From Rhizobium acidisoli (GTDB taxonomy: Bacteria > Pseudomonadota > Alphaproteobacteria > Rhizobiales > Rhizobiaceae), in the NCBI RefSeq assembly GCF_002531755.2, contig NZ_CP034998.1, positions 3,414,001 through 3,478,000 of the forward strand: a stretch of DNA of 64,000 nucleotides. Direction: 5' to 3'. The position numbers and the translations under genes were made by a program. Numbering within the stretch: position 1 is the first letter of the stretch; every line of letters starts with the position of its first letter. This document shows positions 55,784-64,000 of this stretch, in pieces. Below the pieces are notes generated by a model, which was given only the letters and a program-made list of their open reading frames with translations, did not search any database and was not told where the DNA came from.

Positions 55784-57018
55784 CAACGGACATGTCGGTA
55801 TTTGCAACTGCTGCGCCGTCGGCCGACGGCATCGATCAACTCATTGCCGCTCATAAGCCGGGCCACGGTCTTGCCCGGCCATTCTACACGGATCCGGACA
55901 TTTATGAGCGTGATCTGGAGCGCGTGTTCCGCCGCCATTGGCATTGCCTCGCGCATGAGAGCGTTGTTCCAAAGCCGAATGACTTCGAAGTGTTTCGGAT
56001 GGCCTCGGAACAGGTGATCCTCACGCGCCATGCCGATGGAACAATTCATGCGCTGCTCAATGTCTGCCGCCATCGCGGCGCCGAGGTCTGTACCCGGGAT
56101 AAGGGCAATGCCCGTGTCTTCGTCTGTCCCTACCATGCCTGGACCTATGGCAATGACGGAAGCCTGAAGGCAGCCAGACTGATGCCAAAGGATTTTAAGC
56201 GGGAGGATTATGGGCTGAAGGCGCTGCATATCCGTGTGGTCGAAGGCTTGATCTTCATTTCCTTCGCAGACGAGCCGCTCGATTTCTCCGAGGTCGAGAA
56301 TCTGCTTCATGCGACCTGCGGCCAATATGGCTGGGGGCAGGCTAAGGTGGCGCATCGGCAGACCTACCCGGTCGACGCCAACTGGAAGCTGGCGGTGGAA
56401 AACTATGTGGAATGCTACCATTGCGGCCCGGCGCACCCCGAATATTCGCAGACTCACGCGCTGGAGCAGCCGGCGCACATGATTGAGGCGCTGAACGCCT
56501 CGATGGAGGAACGCACACGCGCCCTCGGCATCGAGGTCGGTTCCGGCGATCGCTGGCAGACATCTGCGAAAAACAGAGAAGCCATCCACGCGTTCCGCTA
56601 TGCGCTTTATGACGGGGTGAAGACCGGCAGCCAAGACGGCTCGCCGCTCAGCATGCTGATGGGCCGATTTACGGAATTTGATGGCGGCGTCACCTCCGTC
56701 CATCTCGGCGGCACCTCATTTCTCGTCTGCTACCCCGACTACGGTATGATCTATCGCTTCATTCCGAAGGGCCCGAGAGCTTGCGAGATGGAACTCATCT
56801 GGCTCGTCAACAGTGAAGCCGAGGAAGGCAGAGACTATGATCTCGCCAAGCTCGTGTGGCTCTGGACGGTGACGACTGACGAGGACAAGGCCATTATCGA
56901 GCACACGTCGCGCGGCGTTCTCTCGCACTATTTTTTGCCTGGACCGATCGCGCCGATGGAGCAGAACGAGCTGCGCTATATCGACTGGTATCTCGACGAG
57001 ATCAGTCGGCCGAGCTGA
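55780..57018 (+). CDS. Rieske non-haem iron oxygenase, probable N-demethylase
   Basis: A 412-residue oxygenase subunit. The GTG at 55780 ([10 protein letters not shown]) overlaps the previous stop; an ATG at 55792 is possible. The [2Fe-2S] motif is CRHRG near residue 91 and CPYHAW near 111. The mononuclear-iron segment is [15 protein letters not shown] with both His. In this family GbcA and stachydrine demethylase remove a methyl from quaternary amines. Downstream there is no reductase, so an electron donor must come from elsewhere. The transcript ends in a repeat-derived hairpin. Confidence 0.93.
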   Translation: MTTDMSVFATAAPSADGIDQLIAAHKPGHGLARPFYTDPDIYERDLERVFRRHWHCLAHESVVPKPNDFEVFRMASEQVILTRHADGTIHALLNVCRHRGAEVCTRDKGNARVFVCPYHAWTYGNDGSLKAARLMPKDFKREDYGLKALHIRVVEGLIFISFADEPLDFSEVENLLHATCGQYGWGQAKVAHRQTYPVDANWKLAVENYVECYHCGPAHPEYSQTHALEQPAHMIEALNASMEERTRALGIEVGSGDRWQTSAKNREAIHAFRYALYDGVKTGSQDGSPLSMLMGRFTEFDGGVTSVHLGGTSFLVCYPDYGMIYRFIPKGPRACEMELIWLVNSEAEEGRDYDLAKLVWLWTVTTDEDKAIIEHTSRGVLSHYFLPGPIAPMEQNELRYIDWYLDEISRPS

Positions 57019-57028
57019 CCGAGTTCTG

Positions 57029-57076
57029 ATGCATCTTGCCCGCAAGTGATCAGCGGTTCCGGGATAACAACATGCA
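57029..57076. repeat. Dispersed rhizobial intergenic palindrome, decayed copy C
   Basis: The stretch ATGCATCTTG...CAACATGCAA follows copies A and B, sharing CAGCGGTTCCGGGATAAC with copy B. The ends have diverged and the second stem of the unit is not recognisable here. Confidence 0.65.
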
Positions 57077-57077
57077 A

Positions 57078-57109
57078 AGCGCCGCGCATCTGGGAGGATA
57101 CGCGGCGCT
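57078..57109. terminator. Convergent hairpin between Rieske and galU genes
   Basis: AGCGCCGCG (57078-57086) pairs with CGCGGCGCT (57101-57109), 14-base loop. It has no T-run on the plus strand; it might terminate both converging transcripts. Confidence 0.55.
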
Positions 57110-57136
57110 GTAACATTTATACGCTATGCGGAGAAC

Positions 57137-58024
57137 TTACCTCAGACCGGCAAGCAATTCCTTGAAGCCGCCTTCGACGGTCGGGCGGATATCGGCGCGT
57201 TCGAGGGCGTAGGCGACATTGGCAAGAATGAATCCGTCCTTGGCGCCGCAGTCATAGGTCGTGCCGCGGAAGTGATACCCGGCGAAATCCTGTTCCTTCA
57301 AGAGCTTCAGCATGCCGTCGGTGAGCTGGATCTCGTTGCCGGCGCCGCGTTCCTGGGTTTCGAGGATCCGGAAAATCTCCGGCTGCAGGATGTAGCGGCC
57401 GTTGATGAAGAAGTTGGACGGCGCCGTTCCCTTGGCGGGCTTTTCCACCATACCGGTGATTCGGAAGCCCTCGCCGATCGCTTCGCCGACACCGACGATG
57501 CCGTATTTATGGGCCTGGTCGGGCGCACATTCTTCGACGGCGATGATATTGCCACCGCTCTGGCCGTAAAGGTCGATCATGCCCTTCATGCAGCCCTTGT
57601 CGCCCTTCATGATCATATCGGGCAGCAGCAGCGCGAAGGGCTCGTCGCCGACGATCTCGCGGGCGCACCAGACCGCGTGGCCGAGGCCGAGCGGCTCCTG
57701 CTGGCGGGTGAAGCTCACCGTACCGGCCTTCGGCAATTGCTGGGCGAGAAGGGTGATCTCGGCCTTCTTGGCACGCTCGCGCAGCGTCTGTTCCAGCTCG
57801 AAATGGATGTCGAAATAGTCTTCGATGACGTGCTTGTTGCGCCCGGTGACGAAGACCAGATGTTCGATCCCGGCTTCGATCGCCTCATCGACGACATATT
57901 GAATGATTGGCTTGTCGACGACGGTCAACATTTCCTTCGGAACAGCCTTGGTTGCTGGCAGGAATCGCGTTCCCAATCCGGCAACCGGAAATACTGCTTT
58001 ACGAACTTTGTTGTGTTGAGCCAC
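57137..58024 (-). CDS. galU: UTP-glucose-1-phosphate uridylyltransferase
   Basis: Makes UDP-glucose for exopolysaccharide, LPS and glucans. The 295-residue protein has the nucleotide-binding [20 protein letters not shown] near residue 15, then [40 protein letters not shown] near 110-130, and [20 protein letters not shown]. The family length is standard. The upstream gap of 204 bases has TATACT (minus strand, 58082-58087) preceded by TTGCAA at a short 14-base spacing, a weak promoter candidate. Confidence 0.97.
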   Translation of the reverse strand: MAQHNKVRKAVFPVAGLGTRFLPATKAVPKEMLTVVDKPIIQYVVDEAIEAGIEHLVFVTGRNKHVIEDYFDIHFELEQTLRERAKKAEITLLAQQLPKAGTVSFTRQQEPLGLGHAVWCAREIVGDEPFALLLPDMIMKGDKGCMKGMIDLYGQSGGNIIAVEECAPDQAHKYGIVGVGEAIGEGFRITGMVEKPAKGTAPSNFFINGRYILQPEIFRILETQERGAGNEIQLTDGMLKLLKEQDFAGYHFRGTTYDCGAKDGFILANVAYALERADIRPTVEGGFKELLAGLR

Positions 58025-58228
58025 ACCCGGCCTCCTGCTTCGATCATATCGCTTTGGAAATGGAGCTTTTTAGCTTTAACTAGTATAGAATTGCTACTGT
58101 TTTGCAAATGGTGACCGCAGCGGATCGCCATGGTAAAGAATTTGTTGACTCCGTTCCTGTAGTCTCGGGTCTGGGCGGACATGAAGCCCCGTTGCGCCAG
58201 AAACTGAAGATGACGGATACGACTGTCG

Positions 58229-59452
58229 ATGACCCAGAATCACAAATACTCCCTTCGTGGTCTTGCTCTCGCCTTCATTGTCGCCGCCCAAGTGGGGCTG
58301 GTCCCCGACAACGCGAAAGCCGATTCCCGGTTCCAGAAATGGATCGCGGATTTTTACCAAACAGCCGCTCAGAGTGGCATCAGTAAGGCAACCTATCAAA
58401 AGGCCTTTTCCGGGGTGAGCGAGCCCGATCCGACCGTGCTCGAAAAGGCGGCCTACCAGCCGGAATTCACTTCGAAAATCTGGGACTATGTCGATTCCCG
58501 CGTCAATCCCTATACGGTCAAGATCGGCCGCGAGATGGCCGTCAAGCACGCCAGGACGCTGGCCGCGATCGAACAGCGATTCGGCGTCGACAAGACCATT
58601 CTGCTCGCCATCTGGTCGATGGAATCGAATTACGGCGCCATTCTCGACAAGGACGACCGGCTGCATTACGTGCCGCGGGCGCTCGCAACGCTTGGTTATG
58701 CCGATCCGAGCCGCGCCAAATTTGCCAAGAAACAGCTGATCGCCGCGCTGAAAATCCTGCAGAACGGCGACGTGCCGGCACGCGAGATGACCGGCTCCTG
58801 GGCCGGCGCCATGGGCCACACCCAGTTCATTCCGACAAGCTACCTGCTTTATGCCGTCGATGCCGACGGTAACGGCCATCGCGACATCTGGAACTCGGTG
58901 CCCGATGCGCTGGCGACCTCGGCCAATCTGCTGATGAAGAACGGCTGGGACACCGGCAAGACCTGGGGCTATGAGGTTGTCGTTCCCGCCGCAGCCGCCA
59001 AACAGATCGGCAAGACCCATACGCTCGCCCAATGGGCAGCCCTCGGCCTGACCCGCCCGAACGGCAAGGCCTTCCGCGAGAGCGGTGCCAAGGCGGTGCT
59101 GAAAATGCCGGCCGGGCCGAGTGGCCCGGGCTTCCTGATGACCGCCAACTTCTTCACCATCAAGAACTACAATGCGTCGGACAGCTATGCACTTGCCGTC
59201 GGCCTGCTCGCCGATCAGATTGCCGGCTACGGCGGCATGCAGCAGCGCTGGCCGCGCCCGGACGGCGCCCTCGATATCACCGAGAAGTTCGAGCTGCAGA
59301 CCCGTCTGAAGACGCTCGGTTACTACAATGGCGAGGTCGACGGCAATTTCGGCTCGGGTTCGAAAGCGGCGATATCGGCGGTGCAGTCTCGCATCGGCAT
59401 GCAGCCGGACGGCGAGCCCTCATTGCCGCTTCTGAACGCCCTTCGTCGCTAG
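58229..59452 (+). CDS. MltB-type lytic murein transglycosylase with peptidoglycan-binding domain
   Basis: A 407-residue exported enzyme that cleaves peptidoglycan glycan strands. Signal peptide about residues 9-30. The catalytic Glu is in AIWSMESNYGAIL near residue 133, followed by TGSWAGAMGHTQFIPTSYL, characteristic of the SLT_2/MltB family. A C-terminal peptidoglycan-binding domain begins FELQTRLKTLGYYNGEVDGN. No lipobox Cys is seen, so it should be soluble in the periplasm. It precedes the DUF459 gene by 86 bases. Confidence 0.95.
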   Translation: MTQNHKYSLRGLALAFIVAAQVGLVPDNAKADSRFQKWIADFYQTAAQSGISKATYQKAFSGVSEPDPTVLEKAAYQPEFTSKIWDYVDSRVNPYTVKIGREMAVKHARTLAAIEQRFGVDKTILLAIWSMESNYGAILDKDDRLHYVPRALATLGYADPSRAKFAKKQLIAALKILQNGDVPAREMTGSWAGAMGHTQFIPTSYLLYAVDADGNGHRDIWNSVPDALATSANLLMKNGWDTGKTWGYEVVVPAAAAKQIGKTHTLAQWAALGLTRPNGKAFRESGAKAVLKMPAGPSGPGFLMTANFFTIKNYNASDSYALAVGLLADQIAGYGGMQQRWPRPDGALDITEKFELQTRLKTLGYYNGEVDGNFGSGSKAAISAVQSRIGMQPDGEPSLPLLNALRR

Positions 59453-59538
59453 AAGCGGCGGAATCGTGACCTAGATAAGAGCGGGTGTGGACGCTGGCCT
59501 GGCTTGCGTGCAAGATGCCGGCAGATGCGGAACTGCCC

Positions 59539-60750
59539 ATGACGAAGAAAACTGACCGGACCCCAATCCGTTGGCTCGTGCTCGCCTTGGCGGCGGTGTC
59601 GCTATGCCTTGGCGCGCTTGCGCCGGTGCATATGGCGGAAGCCCAGGAGCAGCGCTACCAGCGCCGTTCGATCCTCGATTTCTTCCTCGGCCGGCGCTAC
59701 CTCGACGACGGGCCGCAGGCGCCTGACGTCCCGCAGCCGCGGCGCCAGCAGCGCAAGCGCCCGCCGCCGCAGAAAGCCATCGTCAACACCCGCACCGCGC
59801 CACCGATCCGCGCGCCCGTGCAGGAGGAGCCGGTCGTGCAAAAGCTCGGCGACGCCAAGAAGATCCTGATCGTCGGCGATTTCCTGGCCAGCGGCCTCGG
59901 CGACGGCCTGACTGCCGCCTTCGAGACTTCGCCGGGGGTCGTCGTCGAAGCCCGCGGCAACGTCTCATCCGGTCTTGTCCGCGACGACTATTACGACTGG
60001 CCGGAACAGCTGCCGAAGATGATCGACGAGCTGAAGCCGGCCATGGTCGTCGTCATGATCGGCGCCAACGACCGCCAGCAGATGGTGACAGATACCGCCA
60101 AGGAGAAGTTCCGCACCGACGGCTGGTTTAGCGAATACCGCCGCCGCGTCCTTTCCTTCGGCAAAGAAGTTACCGACCGCAAGATCCCGCTGCTCTGGGT
60201 CGGTCTTCCTGCCTTCGAATCCGATCAGATGACGGCCGATGCCGTCCAGATGAACCAGCTTTACCGCAACCAGGTCGAAAGCATCGGCGGCGAATTCGTC
60301 GATATCTGGGATGGCTTCGTCGATGAAAACAGCAACTTCATCGTCACCGGCTCGGATGTGAACGGCCAGCAGGTGCGCCTGCGCACCTCCGATGGCATCA
60401 ACCTCACGCAGGCCGGCCGGCGCAAGCTCGCCTTCTATGTTGAAAAGCCCGCCCGCCGCATTCTCGGCACCCAGGCAAGCCCGGATTTGGTCCGCCTGGA
60501 CGAAAGCAATCTGCCGGGCCTCGGCCTTCCCACCAATCCGGTCGAACACACCGTGCCGATCAGCCTCTCCGATCCCAATCTCGACGGCGGCGCCGAGCTT
60601 CTTGGCGCCAGGCCCCCGCCAATGACTTTGACGAGGTCGCCCCGCGACCTCCTGGTCGAGCAGGGCGAAATGACGCCCGCGCCGCCCGGCCGCGTCGACG
60701 ATTACCGCTTGCCTACGGCGAAGACGCCGGCCGAAGTCTCGGTGAAATGA
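59539..60750 (+). CDS. Exported DUF459 SGNH-hydrolase-like protein
   Basis: About 403 residues from ATG 59539 (MTKKTDRTPI); an ATG eight codons upstream is in frame. The signal peptide (LVLALAAVSLCLGALAPV) is followed by a basic Pro/Arg/Gln-rich linker. The SGNH-type core starts KILIVGDFLASGLGDGL near residue 110, with VVVMIGANDRQQMV in block III and LRTSDGINLTQAGRRKLAF with an Asp before the block V His position replaced by Asn; the classical Ser of GDS is Phe-Leu-Ala-Ser here. Such proteins may act as acetyl esterases on wall polysaccharides. Located behind a transglycosylase, a joint wall-remodelling role is an inference. Confidence 0.85.
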   Translation: MTKKTDRTPIRWLVLALAAVSLCLGALAPVHMAEAQEQRYQRRSILDFFLGRRYLDDGPQAPDVPQPRRQQRKRPPPQKAIVNTRTAPPIRAPVQEEPVVQKLGDAKKILIVGDFLASGLGDGLTAAFETSPGVVVEARGNVSSGLVRDDYYDWPEQLPKMIDELKPAMVVVMIGANDRQQMVTDTAKEKFRTDGWFSEYRRRVLSFGKEVTDRKIPLLWVGLPAFESDQMTADAVQMNQLYRNQVESIGGEFVDIWDGFVDENSNFIVTGSDVNGQQVRLRTSDGINLTQAGRRKLAFYVEKPARRILGTQASPDLVRLDESNLPGLGLPTNPVEHTVPISLSDPNLDGGAELLGARPPPMTLTRSPRDLLVEQGEMTPAPPGRVDDYRLPTAKTPAEVSVK

Positions 60751-60880
60751 AAAGTCGGCGCGGCAGCCTTCCGCTTCGTTCCGTTTACGTCGCCGCTTGC
60801 GGCCCGCTTCCCGGCATTGCTTGAGGTTTGCGGCGGATACCGGCGCGTCAAGCGGTCGCACCGAGAACGTTTCCCAAACA

Positions 60881-60909
60881 AAAAACTCCGCCGGAAGGGC
60901 GGAGTTTTG
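60881..60909. terminator. Intrinsic terminator between DUF459 and gltD
   Basis: AAAACTCCGCC (60882-60892) pairs perfectly with GGCGGAGTTTT (60898-60908). Both flanks end in T-runs in their own direction, so it serves converging transcripts. Confidence 0.85.
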
Positions 60910-60935
60910 TCTCGGGATCTCTACGCGGCTTGCGG

Positions 60936-62390
60936 TCAGTTCGGCAGAACGGTCGAGCCCATCAATGCCTCGTCGATGGCGCGCGCCGCCTGGCGGCCTT
61001 CGCGGATTGCCCAGACCACCAGCGACTGGCCGCGGCGCACGTCGCCTGCCGTCCAGAACTTATCGACCGAGGTCTTGTAGTCGCGGTCGTTGGCGACGAC
61101 ATTGGTCGAGCCGCGCTTGTCAGTGTTGAGCGTCAGCTTTCCCTCGAGTTCCTTCAGCACGCTTGTCGTGAACGGGCCGCGGAAACCGATGGCGATGAAG
61201 GCGAGATCGGCGCGGATGACGAATTCCGTACCTGGAACCGGCCGCCGGCGCTCGTCGACCTCGCAGCACTTGACTCCGGTCAACACGCCGTCTTCGCCAA
61301 CGAATTCGAGTGTCGCCACCTGGAATTCGCGCACGGCGCCCTCGGCCTGCGAGGAGGAGGTGCGCATCTTCGTTGCCCAGAAGGGCCAGACGGCGAGTTT
61401 GTCTTCCTTCTCCGGCGGCTGCGGCCGGATGTCGAGCTGGGTGACCTTGACGGCGCCCTGCCGGAACGCCGTGCCGACGCAGTCCGAAGCCGTGTCACCG
61501 CCGCCGACGACGACGATATGTTTGGCGCCGGCAAGGATCGGATCCGACGGCCAGCCGACGCTGTCGATGTTCTCGCGCCCGACGCGGCGGTTCTGCTGCA
61601 CCAGATAGGGCATGGCATCATGCACGCCGGCAAGGTCCGTGCCCGGAATGCCCGCTTCGCGCGGCGTCTCGGAGCCGCCGCAATAGAGGACGGCGTCGTG
61701 ATCGGCGAGCAGCTGCTCGACCTTGACGTCGACGCCGACATTGGCGCCGCAATGGAAGGTGACGCCCTCGCCCTTCATCTGCTCGACACGGCGGTCGATG
61801 AAATTCTTCTCCATCTTGAAGTCGGGAATGCCATAGCGCAGCAGGCCGCCCGGCTTGGTCTCGCGCTCATAGACATGCACCTCGTGGCCGGCGCGGCCGA
61901 GCTGCTGGGCAGCCGCCATGCCGGCGGGGCCGGAGCCGATCACCGCGACCTTCTTGCCGGTATGAACCGTGGCCGGCTGCGGCCGGATGAAGCCGAGCTC
62001 ATAGGCCTTGTCGGCGATCGCCTGTTCGACCGTCTTGATGGCAACAGGTGCATCTTCGAGATTCAAAGTACAGGCTTCCTCGCAGGGCGCCGGGCAGACG
62101 CGGCCGGTGAACTCCGGGAAGTTGTTGGTCGAATGCAGGTTCTGGATCGCCGCTTCCCAGTTGTTGTTGTAGACGAGGTCGTTCCAGTCGGGGATCTGGT
62201 TGTGCACAGGGCAGCCCGTGGGGCCGTGACAATAGGGGATGCCACAGTCCATGCAGCGCGCAGCCTGTTTCTGCACTTCCGGGTCCGACATCGGGATCGT
62301 GAACTCACGGAAATGACGGATACGATCCGACGCCGGCTGGTACTTCGCCACTTGCCGGTCGATTTCCAGAAACCCCGTTACCTTACCCAT
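60936..62390 (-). CDS. gltD: Glutamate synthase small subunit
   Basis: The electron-entry subunit of NADPH-GOGAT. The 484-residue protein starts MGKVTGFLEIDRQVAKYQP at ATG 62388-62390; the frame is open 39 codons further up but without similarity. The N-terminal Cys set AARCMDCGIPYCHGPTGCPV and CPAPCEEACTLN binds iron-sulfur clusters. FAD and NADPH sites are VIGSGPAGMAAAQQLGRAG near residue 150 and VVGGGDTASDCVGTAFR near 290. It lies 227 bases downstream of gltB; that gap shows no gene or clear terminator. Confidence 0.96.
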   Translation of the reverse strand: MGKVTGFLEIDRQVAKYQPASDRIRHFREFTIPMSDPEVQKQAARCMDCGIPYCHGPTGCPVHNQIPDWNDLVYNNNWEAAIQNLHSTNNFPEFTGRVCPAPCEEACTLNLEDAPVAIKTVEQAIADKAYELGFIRPQPATVHTGKKVAVIGSGPAGMAAAQQLGRAGHEVHVYERETKPGGLLRYGIPDFKMEKNFIDRRVEQMKGEGVTFHCGANVGVDVKVEQLLADHDAVLYCGGSETPREAGIPGTDLAGVHDAMPYLVQQNRRVGRENIDSVGWPSDPILAGAKHIVVVGGGDTASDCVGTAFRQGAVKVTQLDIRPQPPEKEDKLAVWPFWATKMRTSSSQAEGAVREFQVATLEFVGEDGVLTGVKCCEVDERRRPVPGTEFVIRADLAFIAIGFRGPFTTSVLKELEGKLTLNTDKRGSTNVVANDRDYKTSVDKFWTAGDVRRGQSLVVWAIREGRQAARAIDEALMGSTVLPN

Positions 62391-62617
62391 ATCTTCGTCC
62401 CTTACCCTCATGACCGCCTCACCGCAGCCAATCTGTCTATCGTCAGTCCCGGTAACCGGGGCAAGTTGCTTCTCGTGACCGTCATTGGAACATGTCCTCT
62501 GAAACATCCGCGCGATCTGGACGGCTTTCCGCCGTCGGCATGATCGTCACGGGGTCATCGGGATATTTCCGTCATCCGCCGCATCAGGTCGGCGGATGAC
62601 GGCTGTCCCGGTGCATA

Positions 62618-64000
62618 TCATTCCGCGGCAATGCCCATCCGGCTGCGCTCCATTTCCTCGAGCGCACGTCGGTATTCCACAGGCATGACCTTGCGGAACT
62701 TCGGGCGGTAGTCAGCCCAGCTGTCGAGGATCTGCTTGGCGCGGGTGGAGCCCGTATAGTGCAGATGGTTGGAGATCAGCTGGTAGAGGCGCTCCTCGTC
62801 ATGGCGGGTCATGTCGCCCGAGACGTCGACGCGTCCCTTGTGCATGAGATCGCCGCCGTGATGATGCAGCTTCTCCAGCATGTCGTCCTCCTCGGGCACC
62901 GGCTCGAGTTCGACCATCGCCATGTTGCAGCGGCTGGCGAAATCGCCGGTTTCGTCGAGCACATAGGCGACACCGCCGGACATGCCGGCCGCGAAGTTGC
63001 GGCCGGTTGCGCCGAGCACGACGACGACGCCGCCGGTCATATATTCGCAGCCATGATCGCCGACACCTTCGACGATGGCGATCGCACCCGAATTGCGCAC
63101 CGCGAACCGTTCGCCCGCCACGCCGCGGAAGTAGCATTCGCCTTCGGTCGCACCGTAAAGCACGGTGTTGCCGACGATGATCGAGTTTTCGGCGACGATG
63201 CGCGAATTCTCCGGCGGCCGGATGATGATCTTGCCGCCCGAAAGCCCCTTGCCGACATAGTCGTTGCCGTCGCCGATCAGGTTGAAGGTGATGCCGCGCG
63301 CCAGGAAGGCGCCGAAGCTCTGACCCGCCGTGCCGCGCAGCGTCACATTGATCGTATCTTCCTTCAGCCCGCGATGGCGGTAACGCTTGGCGACCTCGCC
63401 GGACAGCATCGCACCGGCCGAACGGTCGACGTTCTTGATGCCGACCTCGAAGGCGACGGGCGTCTTGTCGGTCAGCGCCGGCTCAGCCTGCTTAATCAGC
63501 GCGCGGTCGAGAATATCGTCGATCGGGTGCTGCTGCCGGCTCGTCCAGAAGGTCTCTTCCTTGGCGGCGTCGACCTTGTGGAAGATGCGGCTGAAGTCGA
63601 GGCCATTGGCCTTCCAGTGCGCCAGCATCTCGTCCTTCTCCAGGAGCTCCGAGGCGCCGATGATCTCGTCGAGCCGGGTGAACCCGAGCGAGGCGAGGAT
63701 TTCGCGCACTTCGTTGGCAACGAAGAAGAAGTAGTTGATGACGTGCTCAGGCGTACCCTTGAAGCGCTTGCGCAGCACCGGATCCTGGGTCGCTACGCCC
63801 ACAGGACAGGTGTTGAGATGGCACTTGCGCATCATGATGCAGCCGGCCGCAATCAGCGGCGCGGTGGCGAAGCCGAACTCGTCGGCGCCGAGCAGCGCCC
63901 CGATGATGACGTCGCGGCCGGTCTTCAGGCCGCCATCCACCTGCAGCGCAACGCGCGAGCGCAAGCCGTTCAGCACCAGCGTCTGCTGGGTCTCGGCAAG
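62618..64000 (-). CDS. gltB: Glutamate synthase large subunit, 3' part (5' end beyond window)
   Basis: The visible 460 residues are the C-terminal part of GltB, which makes glutamate from 2-oxoglutarate and glutamine-derived ammonia. Seen are [20 protein letters not shown] and [20 protein letters not shown], part of the synthase domain with the 3Fe-4S cysteines. Then comes the GXGXG beta-helix domain: [47 protein letters not shown]. The frame runs through the window edge without a start. The pairing with gltD downstream makes the full GOGAT complex. Confidence 0.97.
   Translation of the reverse strand, partial: LAETQQTLVLNGLRSRVALQVDGGLKTGRDVIIGALLGADEFGFATAPLIAAGCIMMRKCHLNTCPVGVATQDPVLRKRFKGTPEHVINYFFFVANEVREILASLGFTRLDEIIGASELLEKDEMLAHWKANGLDFSRIFHKVDAAKEETFWTSRQQHPIDDILDRALIKQAEPALTDKTPVAFEVGIKNVDRSAGAMLSGEVAKRYRHRGLKEDTINVTLRGTAGQSFGAFLARGITFNLIGDGNDYVGKGLSGGKIIIRPPENSRIVAENSIIVGNTVLYGATEGECYFRGVAGERFAVRNSGAIAIVEGVGDHGCEYMTGGVVVVLGATGRNFAAGMSGGVAYVLDETGDFASRCNMAMVELEPVPEEDDMLEKLHHHGGDLMHKGRVDVSGDMTRHDEERLYQLISNHLHYTGSTRAKQILDSWADYRPKFRKVMPVEYRRALEEMERSRMGIAAE

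Overview
The window looks like a chromosomal segment of a fast-growing rhizobium, most likely close to Rhizobium leguminosarum or R. etli. The basis is uniformly high GC codon use, the presence of homospermidine synthase, an Omp10-type lipoprotein, a GapR/DUF2312 protein and a Cys-less L36, and dispersed intergenic palindromes of the type common in that genus. The species call is an inference from protein and repeat resemblance, not a database result. I saw no rRNA, tRNA, CRISPR array, transposase or prophage gene.

Region 1 (1-11150) is a chemotaxis locus. On the minus strand a short STAS protein, CheY, CheA, CheW and three tandem methyl-accepting chemotaxis proteins are read in that order, with 4-base overlaps joining the STAS gene, cheY, cheA and cheW. 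The leftmost MCP runs off the window. A divergent gene encodes a soluble coiled-coil protein with a degenerate MCP signalling tip. The three MCPs share almost the same signalling domain but carry one, two and three HAMP units.

Region 2 (11189-20519) is housekeeping and small accessory genes: a Sel1-repeat protein with a ThiE-like protein, a TSUP exporter, an ArsR regulator, two divergent DUF465 genes, purE-purK, rpmJ, a TPR protein, an alpha/beta hydrolase, and a short-chain dehydrogenase without its catalytic Tyr/Lys, divergent from an XRE/MmyB-type regulator.

Region 3 (20594-31318) holds gamma-glutamyltranspeptidase, a threonine-dehydratase-like enzyme, a PhyH-type dioxygenase, a LysR gene divergent from a tautomerase-cupin-DUF4865 operon, a LysE-type exporter, DUF1036 overlapping pyruvate kinase, an N-formylglutamate-amidohydrolase-like enzyme, DUF1244 and GapR.

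Region 4 (31319-49876) holds a long DUF882 protein, an NtrC-type response regulator, an M3 oligoendopeptidase, a 348-base gap with a nested palindromic element, pabB-pabC, a YciI protein, homospermidine synthase, Omp10, a 5'-nucleotidase fused to LysM, ferrochelatase, a stomatin/NfeD pair, arabinose-5-phosphate isomerase and an outer-membrane beta-barrel protein.

Region 5 (49900-57018) is a catabolic operon: a LysR regulator, a perfect LysR-type box, two dimethylglycine-dehydrogenase-like flavoproteins and a Rieske oxygenase, all overlapping. It probably strips methyl groups from a quaternary or N-methylated amine and passes them to folate. Region 6 (57137-64000) has galU, a lytic transglycosylase followed by a DUF459 SGNH hydrolase, gltD, and the 3' part of gltB, cut by the window edge.

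The observations I rate highest are the HAMP-number ladder in the MCPs, the degenerate soluble MCP-like protein facing the che operon, and the compact LysR-controlled demethylation operon that lacks a visible Rieske reductase.
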